A stretch of DNA of 64,000 bases from Neptunicoccus cionae. GTDB taxonomy: Bacteria > Pseudomonadota > Alphaproteobacteria > Rhodobacterales > Rhodobacteraceae. Positions 1 through 8,865 of this stretch are shown here, piece after piece; position 1 is the first letter of the stretch; each line of letters begins with the position of its first letter. The translations under genes and the position numbers were made by a program. The DNA is taken from positions 124,001-188,000 of the forward strand of contig NZ_BMKA01000002.1 of the NCBI RefSeq assembly GCF_014643735.1, read 5' to 3'. A model generated the notes under the pieces. The model was not told where the DNA came from. It ran no database searches and was given only the letters and a program-made list of their open reading frames with translations.

Positions 1-2397
1 CGCAAGGCAATCAAGAAGTCCACCAAGGTAGAGCGGGTTGTTTTCAACGCGATCACCAAAGATGCGGTGACGACTGCGATGAAAAATCCCCGTCAGGTGG
101 ATATGGAACTGGTGGAGGCTTACCTCGCCCGTCGTGCTCTGGATTATCTGGTCGGTTTTAACCTGTCGCCGGTGCTGTGGCGCAAACTTCCCGGCGCGAA
201 ATCGGCAGGCCGCGTGCAATCGGTATGCCTGCGTCTGATTGTTGAGCGTGAGATGGAAATCGAGGCGTTTAAGGCGCGCGAATACTGGACAGTGAAGGCG
301 ATCCTATCCACCCCGCGCGGTCAGGAATTTGAAGCTCGGCTAACGGTTCTGGGCGGCAAGAAGCTTGACAAATTCGACATTGAAACCTCTGAAGCTGCTG
401 AAATCGCGGTCGCGGCGATCAATTCCCGCGATCTGTCGGTCGCCAGTGTTGAGGCGAAACCCGCCAGCCGTAATCCTTCACCGCCCTTCATGACATCCAC
501 CCTGCAACAGGAAGCCAGCCGCAAGTTCGGCATGGGCGCACGGGCCGCAATGTCCACGGCGCAGCGGCTTTATGAAGCGGGTTACATCACCTATATGCGT
601 ACCGACGGGATCGACATGGCCCCCGAAGCCGTGACTGCCGCGCGCAAGACCATCGGCAGCCTGTTCGGGGACAAATACGTTCCCGAAAAACCCCGTGTTT
701 ACAAGAACAAAGCCAAGAATGCGCAGGAGGCCCACGAATGTATTCGCCCCACGGATATGGACGTGACGCCGGAAAGCCTGTCCCGTCTTGAGGCGGACCA
801 GCGCAAGCTTTATGACCTGATTTGGAAGCGCACCATCGCCAGCCAGATGGAAGCGGCGCGGATGGAACGCACTGTGGTGGAAATCGCCTCGCAGGACGGT
901 CAGGTCGGGCTGCGCGCTAATGGTCAGGTTGTGCTGTTTGACGGCTTTCTTAAGGTTTACGAAGAAGGCCGCGATGATGTCGCCGACGGTCAGGTGGTGG
1001 ATGATGACGACAAGCGTCTGCCCCAGATTGCCCAAGGGGATGAGACCAAGAAATCCTCCGTCACACCGGAACGGCACCACACGCAACCACCGCCCCGCTA
1101 TACAGAGGCTACGCTGGTCAAGCGGATGGAGGAACTGGGCATCGGGCGGCCGTCTACCTACGCCAGTATCGTGACCACGATCCAGACCCGCGAATATGTG
1201 CGGAAAGACAAGAACCGCCTGATTCCAGAGGATAAAGGCCGTCTTGTGATCGCCTTTCTTGAAAACTATTTCCGTCAGTATGTGGGGTACAACTTTACCG
1301 CGCAACTGGAAGACGAGCTGGATGATATCTCTGGCGGGCGCGAGGATTACAAAGCCGTGCTGTCCCGTTTCTGGCGTGATTTCTCGGCAGCGGTGGCAGA
1401 AACGGCGGATCTGCGGATCACCGAAGTCCTGGAAAAAATCAACGAGGTGCTCGCTCCGCATTTGTTCCCCGCGAATGAAGACGGTTCCGATCCCCGCATT
1501 TGTAAGGCCTGCGGTAACGGCAAGCTTTCAATGCGCACGGCCCGTTCCGGCGGCGCTTTTATCGGGTGTTCGAACTATCCCGAATGCCGCTACACCCGTC
1601 CGATTTCCGGCGAGGTTGAAGGTGGCGACATTGCAGGGCCGGACGGCAAGCAGCTTGGTTTTGACGATGACGGAGAGCCGATCACCCTGCGCTCCGGCCG
1701 TTTTGGCCCCTATGTGCAGCGCGGCGAAGCGACGGAAGAAGTTCCTAAGCCGCCACGGTCCTCTATCCCTAAAGGTACGGATCTGAGCGCAGTTGACCTC
1801 AAACTCGCGCTTGACCTGCTGTCCTTGCCCCGCTTTGTCGGAACCCATCCGGATGGTGGCGATATTACAGCGGCCATCGGGCGGTTTGGTCCTTATGTGA
1901 TGTGGCAGATGCCGCTGGAAGAGGGCAAGAAAACCGCGCGCAAAATCTATGCCAACATGAAAGACCCCACCGAGGTGTTTACCATCGGCATGAACCGCGC
2001 TGTTGAGCTTATCGCCGAAAAGGCGGCCAAAGGCGGGCGCGGTGCGGCGGCTGAACCCCTTAAAGAGTTGGGCGAACACCCTGAACACGGCGGCGCAATC
2101 AACGTGATGGACGGGCGTTACGGCCCTTATGTGAAATGGGAAAAGGTTAACGCTACGCTGCCAAAAGAGATGGAGCCTACCCAGATCACCTTGGAAGAGG
2201 CTGTCGCGCTGGTGGATGCCAAGGCAGCGACCAAAGGTAAGAAAAAAGCTGCGCCGAAGAAGAAGGCAGCTGCGAAAAAAACGGCGGCCAAGAAGCCGGC
2301 AGCCAAAAAGGCAGCGGCGAAAAAGCCTGCGGCTAAGAAAACGGCAGCTAAAAAGGCCCCAGCCAAGAAAGCTGCTGAAGACAAGCCAGCGGAATAA
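1..2397 (+). CDS. topA: DNA topoisomerase I, 5'-truncated by window edge
   Basis: Type IA topoisomerase that relaxes negative supercoils through a 5'-phosphotyrosine intermediate. The frame is open from the first base, so the start and the N-terminal Toprim part lie outside the window. The visible 798 residues hold the active-site Tyr in the motif YITYMRTDG (Tyr codon 592-594), one C4 zinc finger (Cys codons between 1501 and 1590), and three repeats of the TopA C-terminal type built around GRFGPYV/GRYGPYV near 1690, 1880 and 2115. The last ~50 residues are almost only Lys and Ala with some Pro, a basic histone-H1-like tail probably used for DNA binding. A hairpin terminator follows directly. 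Identity is very secure; only the 5' end is missing. Confidence 0.97.
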   Translation, partial: RKAIKKSTKVERVVFNAITKDAVTTAMKNPRQVDMELVEAYLARRALDYLVGFNLSPVLWRKLPGAKSAGRVQSVCLRLIVEREMEIEAFKAREYWTVKAILSTPRGQEFEARLTVLGGKKLDKFDIETSEAAEIAVAAINSRDLSVASVEAKPASRNPSPPFMTSTLQQEASRKFGMGARAAMSTAQRLYEAGYITYMRTDGIDMAPEAVTAARKTIGSLFGDKYVPEKPRVYKNKAKNAQEAHECIRPTDMDVTPESLSRLEADQRKLYDLIWKRTIASQMEAARMERTVVEIASQDGQVGLRANGQVVLFDGFLKVYEEGRDDVADGQVVDDDDKRLPQIAQGDETKKSSVTPERHHTQPPPRYTEATLVKRMEELGIGRPSTYASIVTTIQTREYVRKDKNRLIPEDKGRLVIAFLENYFRQYVGYNFTAQLEDELDDISGGREDYKAVLSRFWRDFSAAVAETADLRITEVLEKINEVLAPHLFPANEDGSDPRICKACGNGKLSMRTARSGGAFIGCSNYPECRYTRPISGEVEGGDIAGPDGKQLGFDDDGEPITLRSGRFGPYVQRGEATEEVPKPPRSSIPKGTDLSAVDLKLALDLLSLPRFVGTHPDGGDITAAIGRFGPYVMWQMPLEEGKKTARKIYANMKDPTEVFTIGMNRAVELIAEKAAKGGRGAAAEPLKELGEHPEHGGAINVMDGRYGPYVKWEKVNATLPKEMEPTQITLEEAVALVDAKAATKGKKKAAPKKKAAAKKTAAKKPAAKKAAAKKPAAKKTAAKKAPAKKAAEDKPAE

Positions 2398-2401
2398 CTA
2401 A

Positions 2402-2430
2402 AAAGCCCTGCGCCGATGGTGCAGGGCTTT
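2402..2430 (+). terminator. Terminator after topA
   Basis: Perfect 10-bp inverted repeat AAAGCCCTGC / GCAGGGCTTT with a 9-base loop, starting five bases after the topA stop. The same element recurs almost unchanged at 3313-3346. Confidence 0.75.
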
Positions 2431-2550
2431 GCAATTCTTGGTGACACTGCTTGATCAAGAACCGCAGAGCGTCTCCTCCGATCTAAGGTTTCTATGGTTC
2501 GCCTGTCTTAGCGAACGGGCCGCATGTCATGGGCAGAAGCCAAGTAAGGG

Positions 2551-3087
2551 TTAAAATCTGCCCAAAATAGAAATCTGCCCAGTCATGGCGTTGTCAAGAC
2601 ATCGTATGTCGCCGCCGCAGCTATTTCGTCGCCCGATCCATTCCCGCTGCGAGGCGCGCACGCTATCCTTTTGACTGCTTCGAGCGAGAGCAGCGGCATA
2701 GGATTTGGCCACATCCCGGTCGCGCCGTGACAACCTAGCATCAGAGCAGATACCTTTTTCGGCGGGAGAAGACGCTCTGTCGCAATCGAAACTTGGCCCT
2801 GTCGCTAAAACTTTACCTCGATCCCAACCGTGCCCATGCAATCGGCGAAGCTGAACAATAAGTTCAGCAGAGGGTTGGCCCGTCACCCTTTTACCCATAT
2901 CGCGTTGGAAGGCGCTGATAGCGGTCGACGTTCCCGGCCCCATTACGCCGTCAACAGAACCGACTTCCGCACGGTATCCCATATCAGCCAGTAAACCTTG
3001 AACTTGTATGATTTCACTCTGCGTCACCGACTGGGCTGTGATTGGTGTTGAAAGCGCAAGGAATAGGAACATCGCAATCGCACGCAT
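2551..3087 (-). CDS. Secreted peptidoglycan-binding / LprI-like protein
   Basis: Predicted periplasmic protein of 178 residues. A signal peptide (about residues 1-18, ending near TPITAQS) is followed by a peptidoglycan_binding_1-like segment (about 22-82, with the characteristic DGVMGPGTSTAISAFQRD) and a C-terminal LprI/DUF1311-like part (about 100-178). That part has four Cys, in FDCDR, KGICSD, NSCGG and RCLDN. LprI-type domains are known as lysozyme inhibitors in some bacteria, so a wall-associated role is plausible but not shown. The ATG is preceded by GAGGTTAAAG. The gene stands alone between topA and murD in a segment flanked by two near-identical terminator sequences, which suggests it is a later arrival at this place. 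Confidence 0.75.
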   Translation of the reverse strand: MRAIAMFLFLALSTPITAQSVTQSEIIQVQGLLADMGYRAEVGSVDGVMGPGTSTAISAFQRDMGKRVTGQPSAELIVQLRRLHGHGWDRGKVLATGPSFDCDRASSPAEKGICSDARLSRRDRDVAKSYAAALARSSQKDSVRASQREWIGRRNSCGGDIRCLDNAMTGQISILGRF

Positions 3088-3149
3088 CTTTAACCTCTAT
3101 AGAAAATCCATTCGGAGCCTGATAATCCTAGGGTACCACAAAAACTTAA

Positions 3150-3318
3150 CCGCGCCAAACAACTGAACGGTTCCGAGGGAACTTGATGGTCTAGCACCCT
3201 GCCCTCAATGCCGGAAATTTGGAAATTCGACGGCTCGAAGCGTGCATCTAGCGCCGCTAAATGGCTCGTCACCTTGCCAACAGCGGGTTGGCCGGAAAAT
3301 GCACCACGACTTAAAAAG
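3150..3318 (-). pseudogene. Possible remnant of a peptidoglycan-binding protein
   Basis: On the minus strand a frame without a good start reads through a stretch containing SRGAFSGQPAVGKV and SHLAALDARFEPSNF. This resembles the end of a peptidoglycan_binding_1 domain; compare VTGQPSAELIVQLRRL in the neighbouring 178-residue protein. No start codon, ribosome site or signal peptide is visible because the frame runs into the terminator at 3313-3346. It may be a truncated duplicate. The plus strand is also open here, so the call is weak. Confidence 0.25.
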
Positions 3319-3346
3319 CCCTGCGTCGATGGTGCAGGGCTTTTTT
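3313..3346 (-). terminator. Terminator after murD (near-copy of the topA one)
   Basis: Inverted repeat AAAAAGCCCTGC / GCAGGGCTTTTTT, U-rich in both directions, 34 bp past the murD stop. It matches the topA terminator over about 32 bases with one difference. Confidence 0.75.
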
Positions 3347-3379
3347 ACAGGTGGTTTACCAAATTCAGCGCGGTTGCCG

Positions 3380-4783
3380 CTAATCGTTGAGACTGTTCAC
3401 CGCTGCGACGAACGCGTCGCCTCGCTTCTCGAAACTGGAGTATTGGTCAAAACTGGCGCAGGCTGGTGCCAGTAGCACCACATCGCCGGCCTCGGCATCT
3501 GCGGCGGCACGGGCGACGGCCTGTTCCATGGTTCCGCAGATTTCAAAGGGATAACCGTCGAGCTGTTCCGCGAATTCTTCAGCCGCGTCTCCGATCAGAT
3601 AGGCTTTGCGCAAGCGATCGAATTGGGGTTTCAGGGCCGCAATGCCGCCGTCTTTCGCCTGCCCGCCTGCAATCCAGCGGATGTTTTTGAACGCCAGAAG
3701 CGCCTTTTCAGCCGCATCCGTATTTGTGGCTTTACTGTCATTCACATAAAGCGCGCCGCCTTTTTCCGCGATGATCTGGCAGCGGTGCGGCAAGCCGCCG
3801 TAACTGGCCAGATGGGTTTCCACCACACGCGGTGCCAGACCGATGGACCGGCAGGCCGCATAGGCGGCACAGGCGTTCTGGTGGTTGTGCGCACCGGGAA
3901 GACCGCGCATGTTACGCAGATCAATCGACGCCACCTGTCGGCCCTTGCGCCATTCCGCAAGAAAGCCTTTGCGCGCGAAGACAGACCAGTCGTCCCCTTG
4001 TAGTTTGCGCCCCGATGATATGCGGATCACAGGTTCTCCGCTGTTCTGCGTCTCGCGCAATTGGGCGGCAAGATAGCGGCCCTCGACTTCGTCCACACCG
4101 ATGATGGACCGATCCGGTCCGCCAGCGGTGAACAACCGTGACTTGGCGGCGAAATAGCCCCCCGGACCGCCGTGACGGTCCAAGTGATCGGGGCTGAGAT
4201 TCATGAAAATTGCGATATCCGGCGCCAGAGAACGGGCCAATTCGGTCTGATAGCTAGACAATTCCAACACTGTGATCTGTCCGTCCGATGCCGGTTCCAA
4301 ATCCAGAACTCCGCGCCCGATATTGCCGCCCATTTGCACGTCGCGGCCCGCTTCCTGCAAAATATGGTGGATCAGCGCCGTGGTTGTGGACTTGCCGTTA
4401 GATCCTGTCACGCAGATCACGCGGGGCAGAATGTCAAAGCCGTCCCACTCCGGCGTGCCATAGCTGCGAAAGAACAGGCCCACGTCATTGTCCACCACAG
4501 CGCCCATGTCCCACGCCTTCGCGATCACCGGATGGGGGGCGGGATAGAGATGCGGGATGCCGGGCGATGTGATCAGGCAGCCGATCCCGTCCCAATTGCG
4601 ATCCTTGCTGAGGTCCGCCACCAGAAAGCCCTCGACGCGGGCGCGGTCCTGCGCATCCTCGTTATCGTCCCAACAAACCGGCACCGCACCACCCGCCGCG
4701 AGCGCCCGCGCTGTGGCCAAACCGGAGCGTCCCAAGCCCAGAACACCGACCGAATGGCCTTCATACCCACGAACTGGAATCAT
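3380..4783 (-). CDS. murD: UDP-N-acetylmuramoyl-L-alanine:D-glutamate ligase
   Basis: Cytoplasmic Mur ligase that adds D-Glu to UDP-MurNAc-L-Ala using ATP. The protein is 467 residues, the usual MurD size. An N-terminal Rossmann-like part ([17 protein letters not shown], about 10-26) binds the uridine nucleotide, the ATP loop is [13 protein letters not shown] near 125, the central-domain motif [10 protein letters not shown] follows, and the C-terminal domain carries [15 protein letters not shown]. It is the last gene of the mraZ-to-murD run here; the ftsW/murG/murC genes that commonly follow murD are absent and a terminator closes the operon. The ATG at 4783 fits the family N-terminus. Confidence 0.96.
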   Translation of the reverse strand: MIPVRGYEGHSVGVLGLGRSGLATARALAAGGAVPVCWDDNEDAQDRARVEGFLVADLSKDRNWDGIGCLITSPGIPHLYPAPHPVIAKAWDMGAVVDNDVGLFFRSYGTPEWDGFDILPRVICVTGSNGKSTTTALIHHILQEAGRDVQMGGNIGRGVLDLEPASDGQITVLELSSYQTELARSLAPDIAIFMNLSPDHLDRHGGPGGYFAAKSRLFTAGGPDRSIIGVDEVEGRYLAAQLRETQNSGEPVIRISSGRKLQGDDWSVFARKGFLAEWRKGRQVASIDLRNMRGLPGAHNHQNACAAYAACRSIGLAPRVVETHLASYGGLPHRCQIIAEKGGALYVNDSKATNTDAAEKALLAFKNIRWIAGGQAKDGGIAALKPQFDRLRKAYLIGDAAEEFAEQLDGYPFEICGTMEQAVARAAADAEAGDVVLLAPACASFDQYSSFEKRGDAFVAAVNSLND

Positions 4784-4867
4784 GTCTTGGTCCTCTTACG
4801 CAGCGCTTTGGCGGCGGTTCATTTATTGTTTATTTGGCGGGCATTTCGCCCCCTACCAGCCGGAATC

Positions 4868-5953
4868 TTAGCGGATTTTCAGCGTTGCCAGCCCGATCAG
4901 TGCAAGGATCAGGGAAATGATCCAGAAGCGGATTACGATTTGCGGCTCGGCCCAGCCCCGTTTTTCAAAATGGTGGTGGATCGGTGCCATCAGGAACACC
5001 CGTTTACCGGTCTTTTTGAAGTATAATACTTGAATAATTACGGACATTGCTTCGACCACGAACAAGCCACCGACAATCCCAAGGACGATTTCGTGCTTGA
5101 TGCTGACCGCAATCGCGCCCAGCGCGCCGCCCAAAGCCAGCGATCCCGTATCGCCCATAAACACCGCCGCAGGGGGCGCGTTATACCACAAAAAGCCGAG
5201 CCCGCCGCCAATCAACGCCGAGGTAAAGATCAACAGTTCGCCAGTGCCCGGAACGTAATGTACGTCCAGATATTCGGTGAAATCCGTGCGCCCCACCACA
5301 TAGGCGATCACGCCCAAAGTGGCTGCGCAGATCATCACCGGCATAATCGCCAACCCGTCGAGCCCGTCCGTCAGGTTCACCGCGTTTGCCGCACCGACAA
5401 TCGTAATCATAGCGAAAGGGAAGTAGAACAGCCCCGCCCCGATCAGCGCATCCTTAAACACCGGCAGCGCGATCTGCCCTGACAGGTCTTGCGGGTGCAG
5501 CGTGGCCACATAAACCGAAGCGATCAATGCAATCACAAACCCAAGCGCCAGTCGCGCCTTGCTGGAAAAGCCCGCAACCGTTTGTTTTGTAACCTTTAAG
5601 TAGTCGTCCATGAACCCGATCAGCGCAAAGCCGATGGTCACAAGCAGAACCGCCCAGACATAGCCGTTGTCACTGCGCGCCCAAAGCAGCGTGCTAAGCG
5701 TCATGGTGCCAAGGATCAGCACTCCGCCCATTGTCGGCGTTCCCGCTTTTTCCAGAAGATGGCTTTCAGGACCGTCCTCACGGATCGGCTGCCCCTTCTT
5801 TTGACGCAGCTTCAGATAGTTGATCAGCGGCTGCCCGAACAGAAAGCTGAGAATCAGTGCAGTGAAAAAGGCACCCCCTGCCCGGAAGGTGATATACCGG
5901 AACAGGTTAAAAAAGTCGCCACCATCACTGTACTGGCTTAGAAAATACAACAT
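4868..5953 (-). CDS. mraY: Phospho-N-acetylmuramoyl-pentapeptide transferase
   Basis: Integral membrane enzyme that moves phospho-MurNAc-pentapeptide onto undecaprenyl phosphate, making lipid I. Length is 361 residues, matching the family (about 360), with around ten hydrophobic helices. Catalytic and Mg-binding motifs are present: [10 protein letters not shown] near 117, [10 protein letters not shown] near 190 and [10 protein letters not shown] near 268. The C-terminus contains the usual [13 protein letters not shown]. It lies 14 bp after murF and 84 bp before murD in the same orientation; the 84-bp gap holds no recognisable gene. Confidence 0.97.
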   Translation of the reverse strand: MLYFLSQYSDGGDFFNLFRYITFRAGGAFFTALILSFLFGQPLINYLKLRQKKGQPIREDGPESHLLEKAGTPTMGGVLILGTMTLSTLLWARSDNGYVWAVLLVTIGFALIGFMDDYLKVTKQTVAGFSSKARLALGFVIALIASVYVATLHPQDLSGQIALPVFKDALIGAGLFYFPFAMITIVGAANAVNLTDGLDGLAIMPVMICAATLGVIAYVVGRTDFTEYLDVHYVPGTGELLIFTSALIGGGLGFLWYNAPPAAVFMGDTGSLALGGALGAIAVSIKHEIVLGIVGGLFVVEAMSVIIQVLYFKKTGKRVFLMAPIHHHFEKRGWAEPQIVIRFWIISLILALIGLATLKIR

Positions 5954-5967
5954 TAAACGCTACCGCC

Positions 5968-7365
5968 TTATTTTTCTGTTGTCTGGCCCAGCGCTTTGAT
6001 CGCTGTTACAACCTGCCCCACTTTGGACCCTAGCGAGCCCTTTACCATAGCTACGTCGCCGGAATCCAGCAGCCTATTAACCCGTGCTGCCATAAGGTCT
6101 GCGGTGGCAAAATGCTGCCCGCGTTTGTGATCCGGCAGGGTTTCGTGGAGCGCTGCCATAAGCGGGCCGCTGGTGTGAACCGTGTCGATCCGCGCAACTG
6201 CGGGATGATCGGCCAGATCGCTGTGCAACTGCTGCTCTTGCGGGCCGAGTTCCAGCATATCGCCGAGCATGGCGATCCGCCGCCCGCCTTCAGGTTGACT
6301 GTCAGCCAGAACAGACAGCGCTGCCGCCACGGAGGTCGGATTGGCGTTGTAACTCTCGTCGATCAGTTCCATCACGCCGCCCGTGTCGCTGCGGGTCACG
6401 GTGAAACGCTGGCCCCGCCCGCTGGGCGCGTGCCACTGGGCGAGTGCAAGCATAGACTGTGCGGGATCGGCGCCGACCGCTTGCACAGCCCCCAAAACCG
6501 CCAGCGCGTTCATTGCCAGATGGTGACCGGGCGCGCCGAGTTTGAACAGGATTTCCTGCCCGTCGAGCAGTGCTTCCACCGTTGTCACAGTTTCCGTCGT
6601 GCGGGCCGCAACCAGCCGCAGATCCGCCTGATCGCTTTCGCCAAACAGCCGCACACGCGCACCCTTAGCCGCGTTCAGCAGGATCGGAAGCGTGGGAATG
6701 TCCCCGTTCAACACCGCCACCCCAGATGCGCCAAGCCCTTCAAAAATCTCGGCTTTTGCCTGTGCGATTTGTTCAACGCTGTCAAACGCCGCCATATGAA
6801 CGGCTGCCACCGTGGTGATCACCGCGACATCAAGCTGCGCCATGCGGGACAGCGGGCCGATTTCGCCCGGATGGTTCATGCCGATTTCGATCACGGCGAA
6901 ATCCGTATCCTGCGGCATCCGCGCGAGCGTCAGCGGCACGCCCCAGTGGTTGTTGAAACTGCGCACCGCGGCGTGTACCCTACCCTGTGGCGCAAGCGCG
7001 CTGCGCAACATTTCCTTGGTGCCGGTTTTACCAACCGAACCGGTCACGCCGATCACTTTGGCGGCGGTGCGGGCGCGTGCCGCCTGCCCCAAATCCTCAA
7101 GCGCTTGCAAAACATCCGGCACGATCAGAAGTGGCGCATCTTCGGGGACGTTTTCGGGGCGATGCGTCACCAGCGCCGCTGCTGCACCGGTTTTCAGGGC
7201 TTGCGCGACAAAGTCATGGCCGTCCCGCACGTCTTTCAGGGCGACGAACAGATCACCCTGTTCCAACTCGCGCGTATCAATAGACACTCCCCCCACGACC
7301 CAATCGCGGGTGGTTTGCCCCCCTGTTGCGGCGGCGGCATCCTGACTGGTCCACAAGGTTTTCAT
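5968..7365 (-). CDS. murF: UDP-N-acetylmuramoyl-tripeptide:D-Ala-D-Ala ligase
   Basis: Adds D-Ala-D-Ala to UDP-MurNAc-tripeptide, the last cytoplasmic precursor step. The 465-residue protein has the Mur-ligase ATP loop TGSVGKTGTKEML near 110, the central motif EIGMNHPGEIGPLSR and the C-terminal segment DESYNANPTSVAAAL. Its start overlaps the end of murE by 4 bp (7362-7365), so the two are probably translationally coupled. mraY follows after 14 bp. Confidence 0.96.
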   Translation of the reverse strand: MKTLWTSQDAAAATGGQTTRDWVVGGVSIDTRELEQGDLFVALKDVRDGHDFVAQALKTGAAAALVTHRPENVPEDAPLLIVPDVLQALEDLGQAARARTAAKVIGVTGSVGKTGTKEMLRSALAPQGRVHAAVRSFNNHWGVPLTLARMPQDTDFAVIEIGMNHPGEIGPLSRMAQLDVAVITTVAAVHMAAFDSVEQIAQAKAEIFEGLGASGVAVLNGDIPTLPILLNAAKGARVRLFGESDQADLRLVAARTTETVTTVEALLDGQEILFKLGAPGHHLAMNALAVLGAVQAVGADPAQSMLALAQWHAPSGRGQRFTVTRSDTGGVMELIDESYNANPTSVAAALSVLADSQPEGGRRIAMLGDMLELGPQEQQLHSDLADHPAVARIDTVHTSGPLMAALHETLPDHKRGQHFATADLMAARVNRLLDSGDVAMVKGSLGSKVGQVVTAIKALGQTTEK

Positions 7366-8843
7366 GCGCCCAACCCGTCCAAAGCGTGGACTGCCACGCT
7401 GGCCTGTTCCACATCGTCAAAGGGCAACACATCATCGCCGATGGTCTGTCCGGTTTCATGGCCCTTACCGGCAATCAAAAGCGCATCACCCGGTTGCAGC
7501 GCATCGACGCCTGCGAGGATAGCATGGGCGCGGTCGCCGATCTCGGTCGCCTCGGGGCATTCCGCTAGCACCATGCGCCGGATCAGGGCGGGATCTTCGC
7601 TGCGGGGGTTGTCGTCAGTGACAAAGACAACATCAGCGTTGTCCCGTGCCGCTGCCCCCATCAAGGGCCGTTTGGCTGTGTCGCGATCCCCTCCTGCGCC
7701 AAAGACCACAATCAACCGCCCAAGAACATGGGGCCGCAGTGCCTTTAGCGCGGTTTTTAGAGCATCCGGAGTGTGGGCGTAATCCACAAAAACCGACGCG
7801 CCGTTGTCCCGCGTCGCGGCAAGTTGCATCCGCCCTGGCACAGTTTGCAGTTCCGGCAGGCAGCGGAAGACTTCTGCACTTTGCGCGCCGCAAGCAATGG
7901 CAAGAGCCGCCGCTGTCAGCACATTTTGCGCCTGAAATCCGCCAATCAGGTTAAGCCGCGCGGTATGAACCTCGCCGTTCCACGAAAAACGAACCTCTTG
8001 TCCGGTGGCATCAAAACGCCCCGCAAGGATCTGCATATCCCCCTGCCCCGTGCCGAGGGTCACAACATCCTGCCCGCGCGCTGTGGCTATATCTACAAGT
8101 GCCGCGCCCTTAGGATCGTCGATATTGATAACGGCAGAGCCTTCGGGTGGCAGCACCCGCGCAAACAGTCCAGCCTTGGCGTTGAAATACGCCTCAAAGG
8201 TTTCGTGATAGTCCAGATGATCCTGCGTGAAATTTGTGAAAGCAGCCGCCGTGAGCCAGACCCCGTCAAGGCGGCGCTGGTCGAGCCCGTGGCTCGACGC
8301 TTCCATCGCAGCATGGGTGATGCATTCGGATTCCAGTGTCTTCAGCAGTTTGTGCAGGGTCACAGGTTCAGGGGTGGTGTGGCTCATCGCGGCGGTGTAA
8401 GCGCCCTCTACCCCTGTGGTGCCAAAGTTAACGCCCTGGAGACCAAGAAGCTCCCAAATCTGGCGCGTGAAGTTCGCAACGGAGGTCTTGCCGTTGGTCC
8501 CCGTAACAGCCACCATCGTTGCTGGCTGTGCGCCGTAAAAGCGGGCCGCTGACAGCGCAAGTGCGCGGCGGGGATCGTCAGAGACAACCACCGGAATGCT
8601 AATTTCACCCACGTCGTCCAAAGCAATTTCATAGCCTTCTGCATCCGTCAGGATCGCAGCAGCCCCCATGCGCAGAGCGTATTGCACAAAAGCCCCGCCA
8701 TGAACCGCAGATCCCGGCATCGCGGCGAACAGATCACCCGGCTTGCAGTTGCGGCTGTCCACACAGATGCCGCTGATCTGTGCATCCGTTTTCGTACCGT
8801 GTGTCGCTGTCAGGCCCAGTTTTTGCAGGGGTATTGCGGTCAT
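7362..8843 (-). CDS. murE: UDP-N-acetylmuramoyl-L-Ala-D-Glu:meso-DAP ligase
   Basis: Adds the third stem-peptide residue. The motif DNPRSEDP contains the DNPR signature that goes with meso-diaminopimelate rather than lysine, so the wall is DAP-type. The ATP loop is VTGTNGKTSVANF near 115. I start at ATG 8843 (protein begins MTAIPLQKLG, 493 residues). The frame stays open further upstream into the ftsI end, but the extra residues are unlike the family and ftsI ends at 8866, 22 bp before this ATG. Confidence 0.96.
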   Translation of the reverse strand: MTAIPLQKLGLTATHGTKTDAQISGICVDSRNCKPGDLFAAMPGSAVHGGAFVQYALRMGAAAILTDAEGYEIALDDVGEISIPVVVSDDPRRALALSAARFYGAQPATMVAVTGTNGKTSVANFTRQIWELLGLQGVNFGTTGVEGAYTAAMSHTTPEPVTLHKLLKTLESECITHAAMEASSHGLDQRRLDGVWLTAAAFTNFTQDHLDYHETFEAYFNAKAGLFARVLPPEGSAVINIDDPKGAALVDIATARGQDVVTLGTGQGDMQILAGRFDATGQEVRFSWNGEVHTARLNLIGGFQAQNVLTAAALAIACGAQSAEVFRCLPELQTVPGRMQLAATRDNGASVFVDYAHTPDALKTALKALRPHVLGRLIVVFGAGGDRDTAKRPLMGAAARDNADVVFVTDDNPRSEDPALIRRMVLAECPEATEIGDRAHAILAGVDALQPGDALLIAGKGHETGQTIGDDVLPFDDVEQASVAVHALDGLGA

Positions 8844-8865
8844 GACAGCGTCTCCTTTTGCGTGG

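Noticed and set aside
6112-7782. A 556-codon plus-strand frame opposite murF and the end of murE
   Set aside because: Composition is rich in His, Arg, Gln and Gly with no domain; the minus-strand Mur ligases explain the sequence fully.
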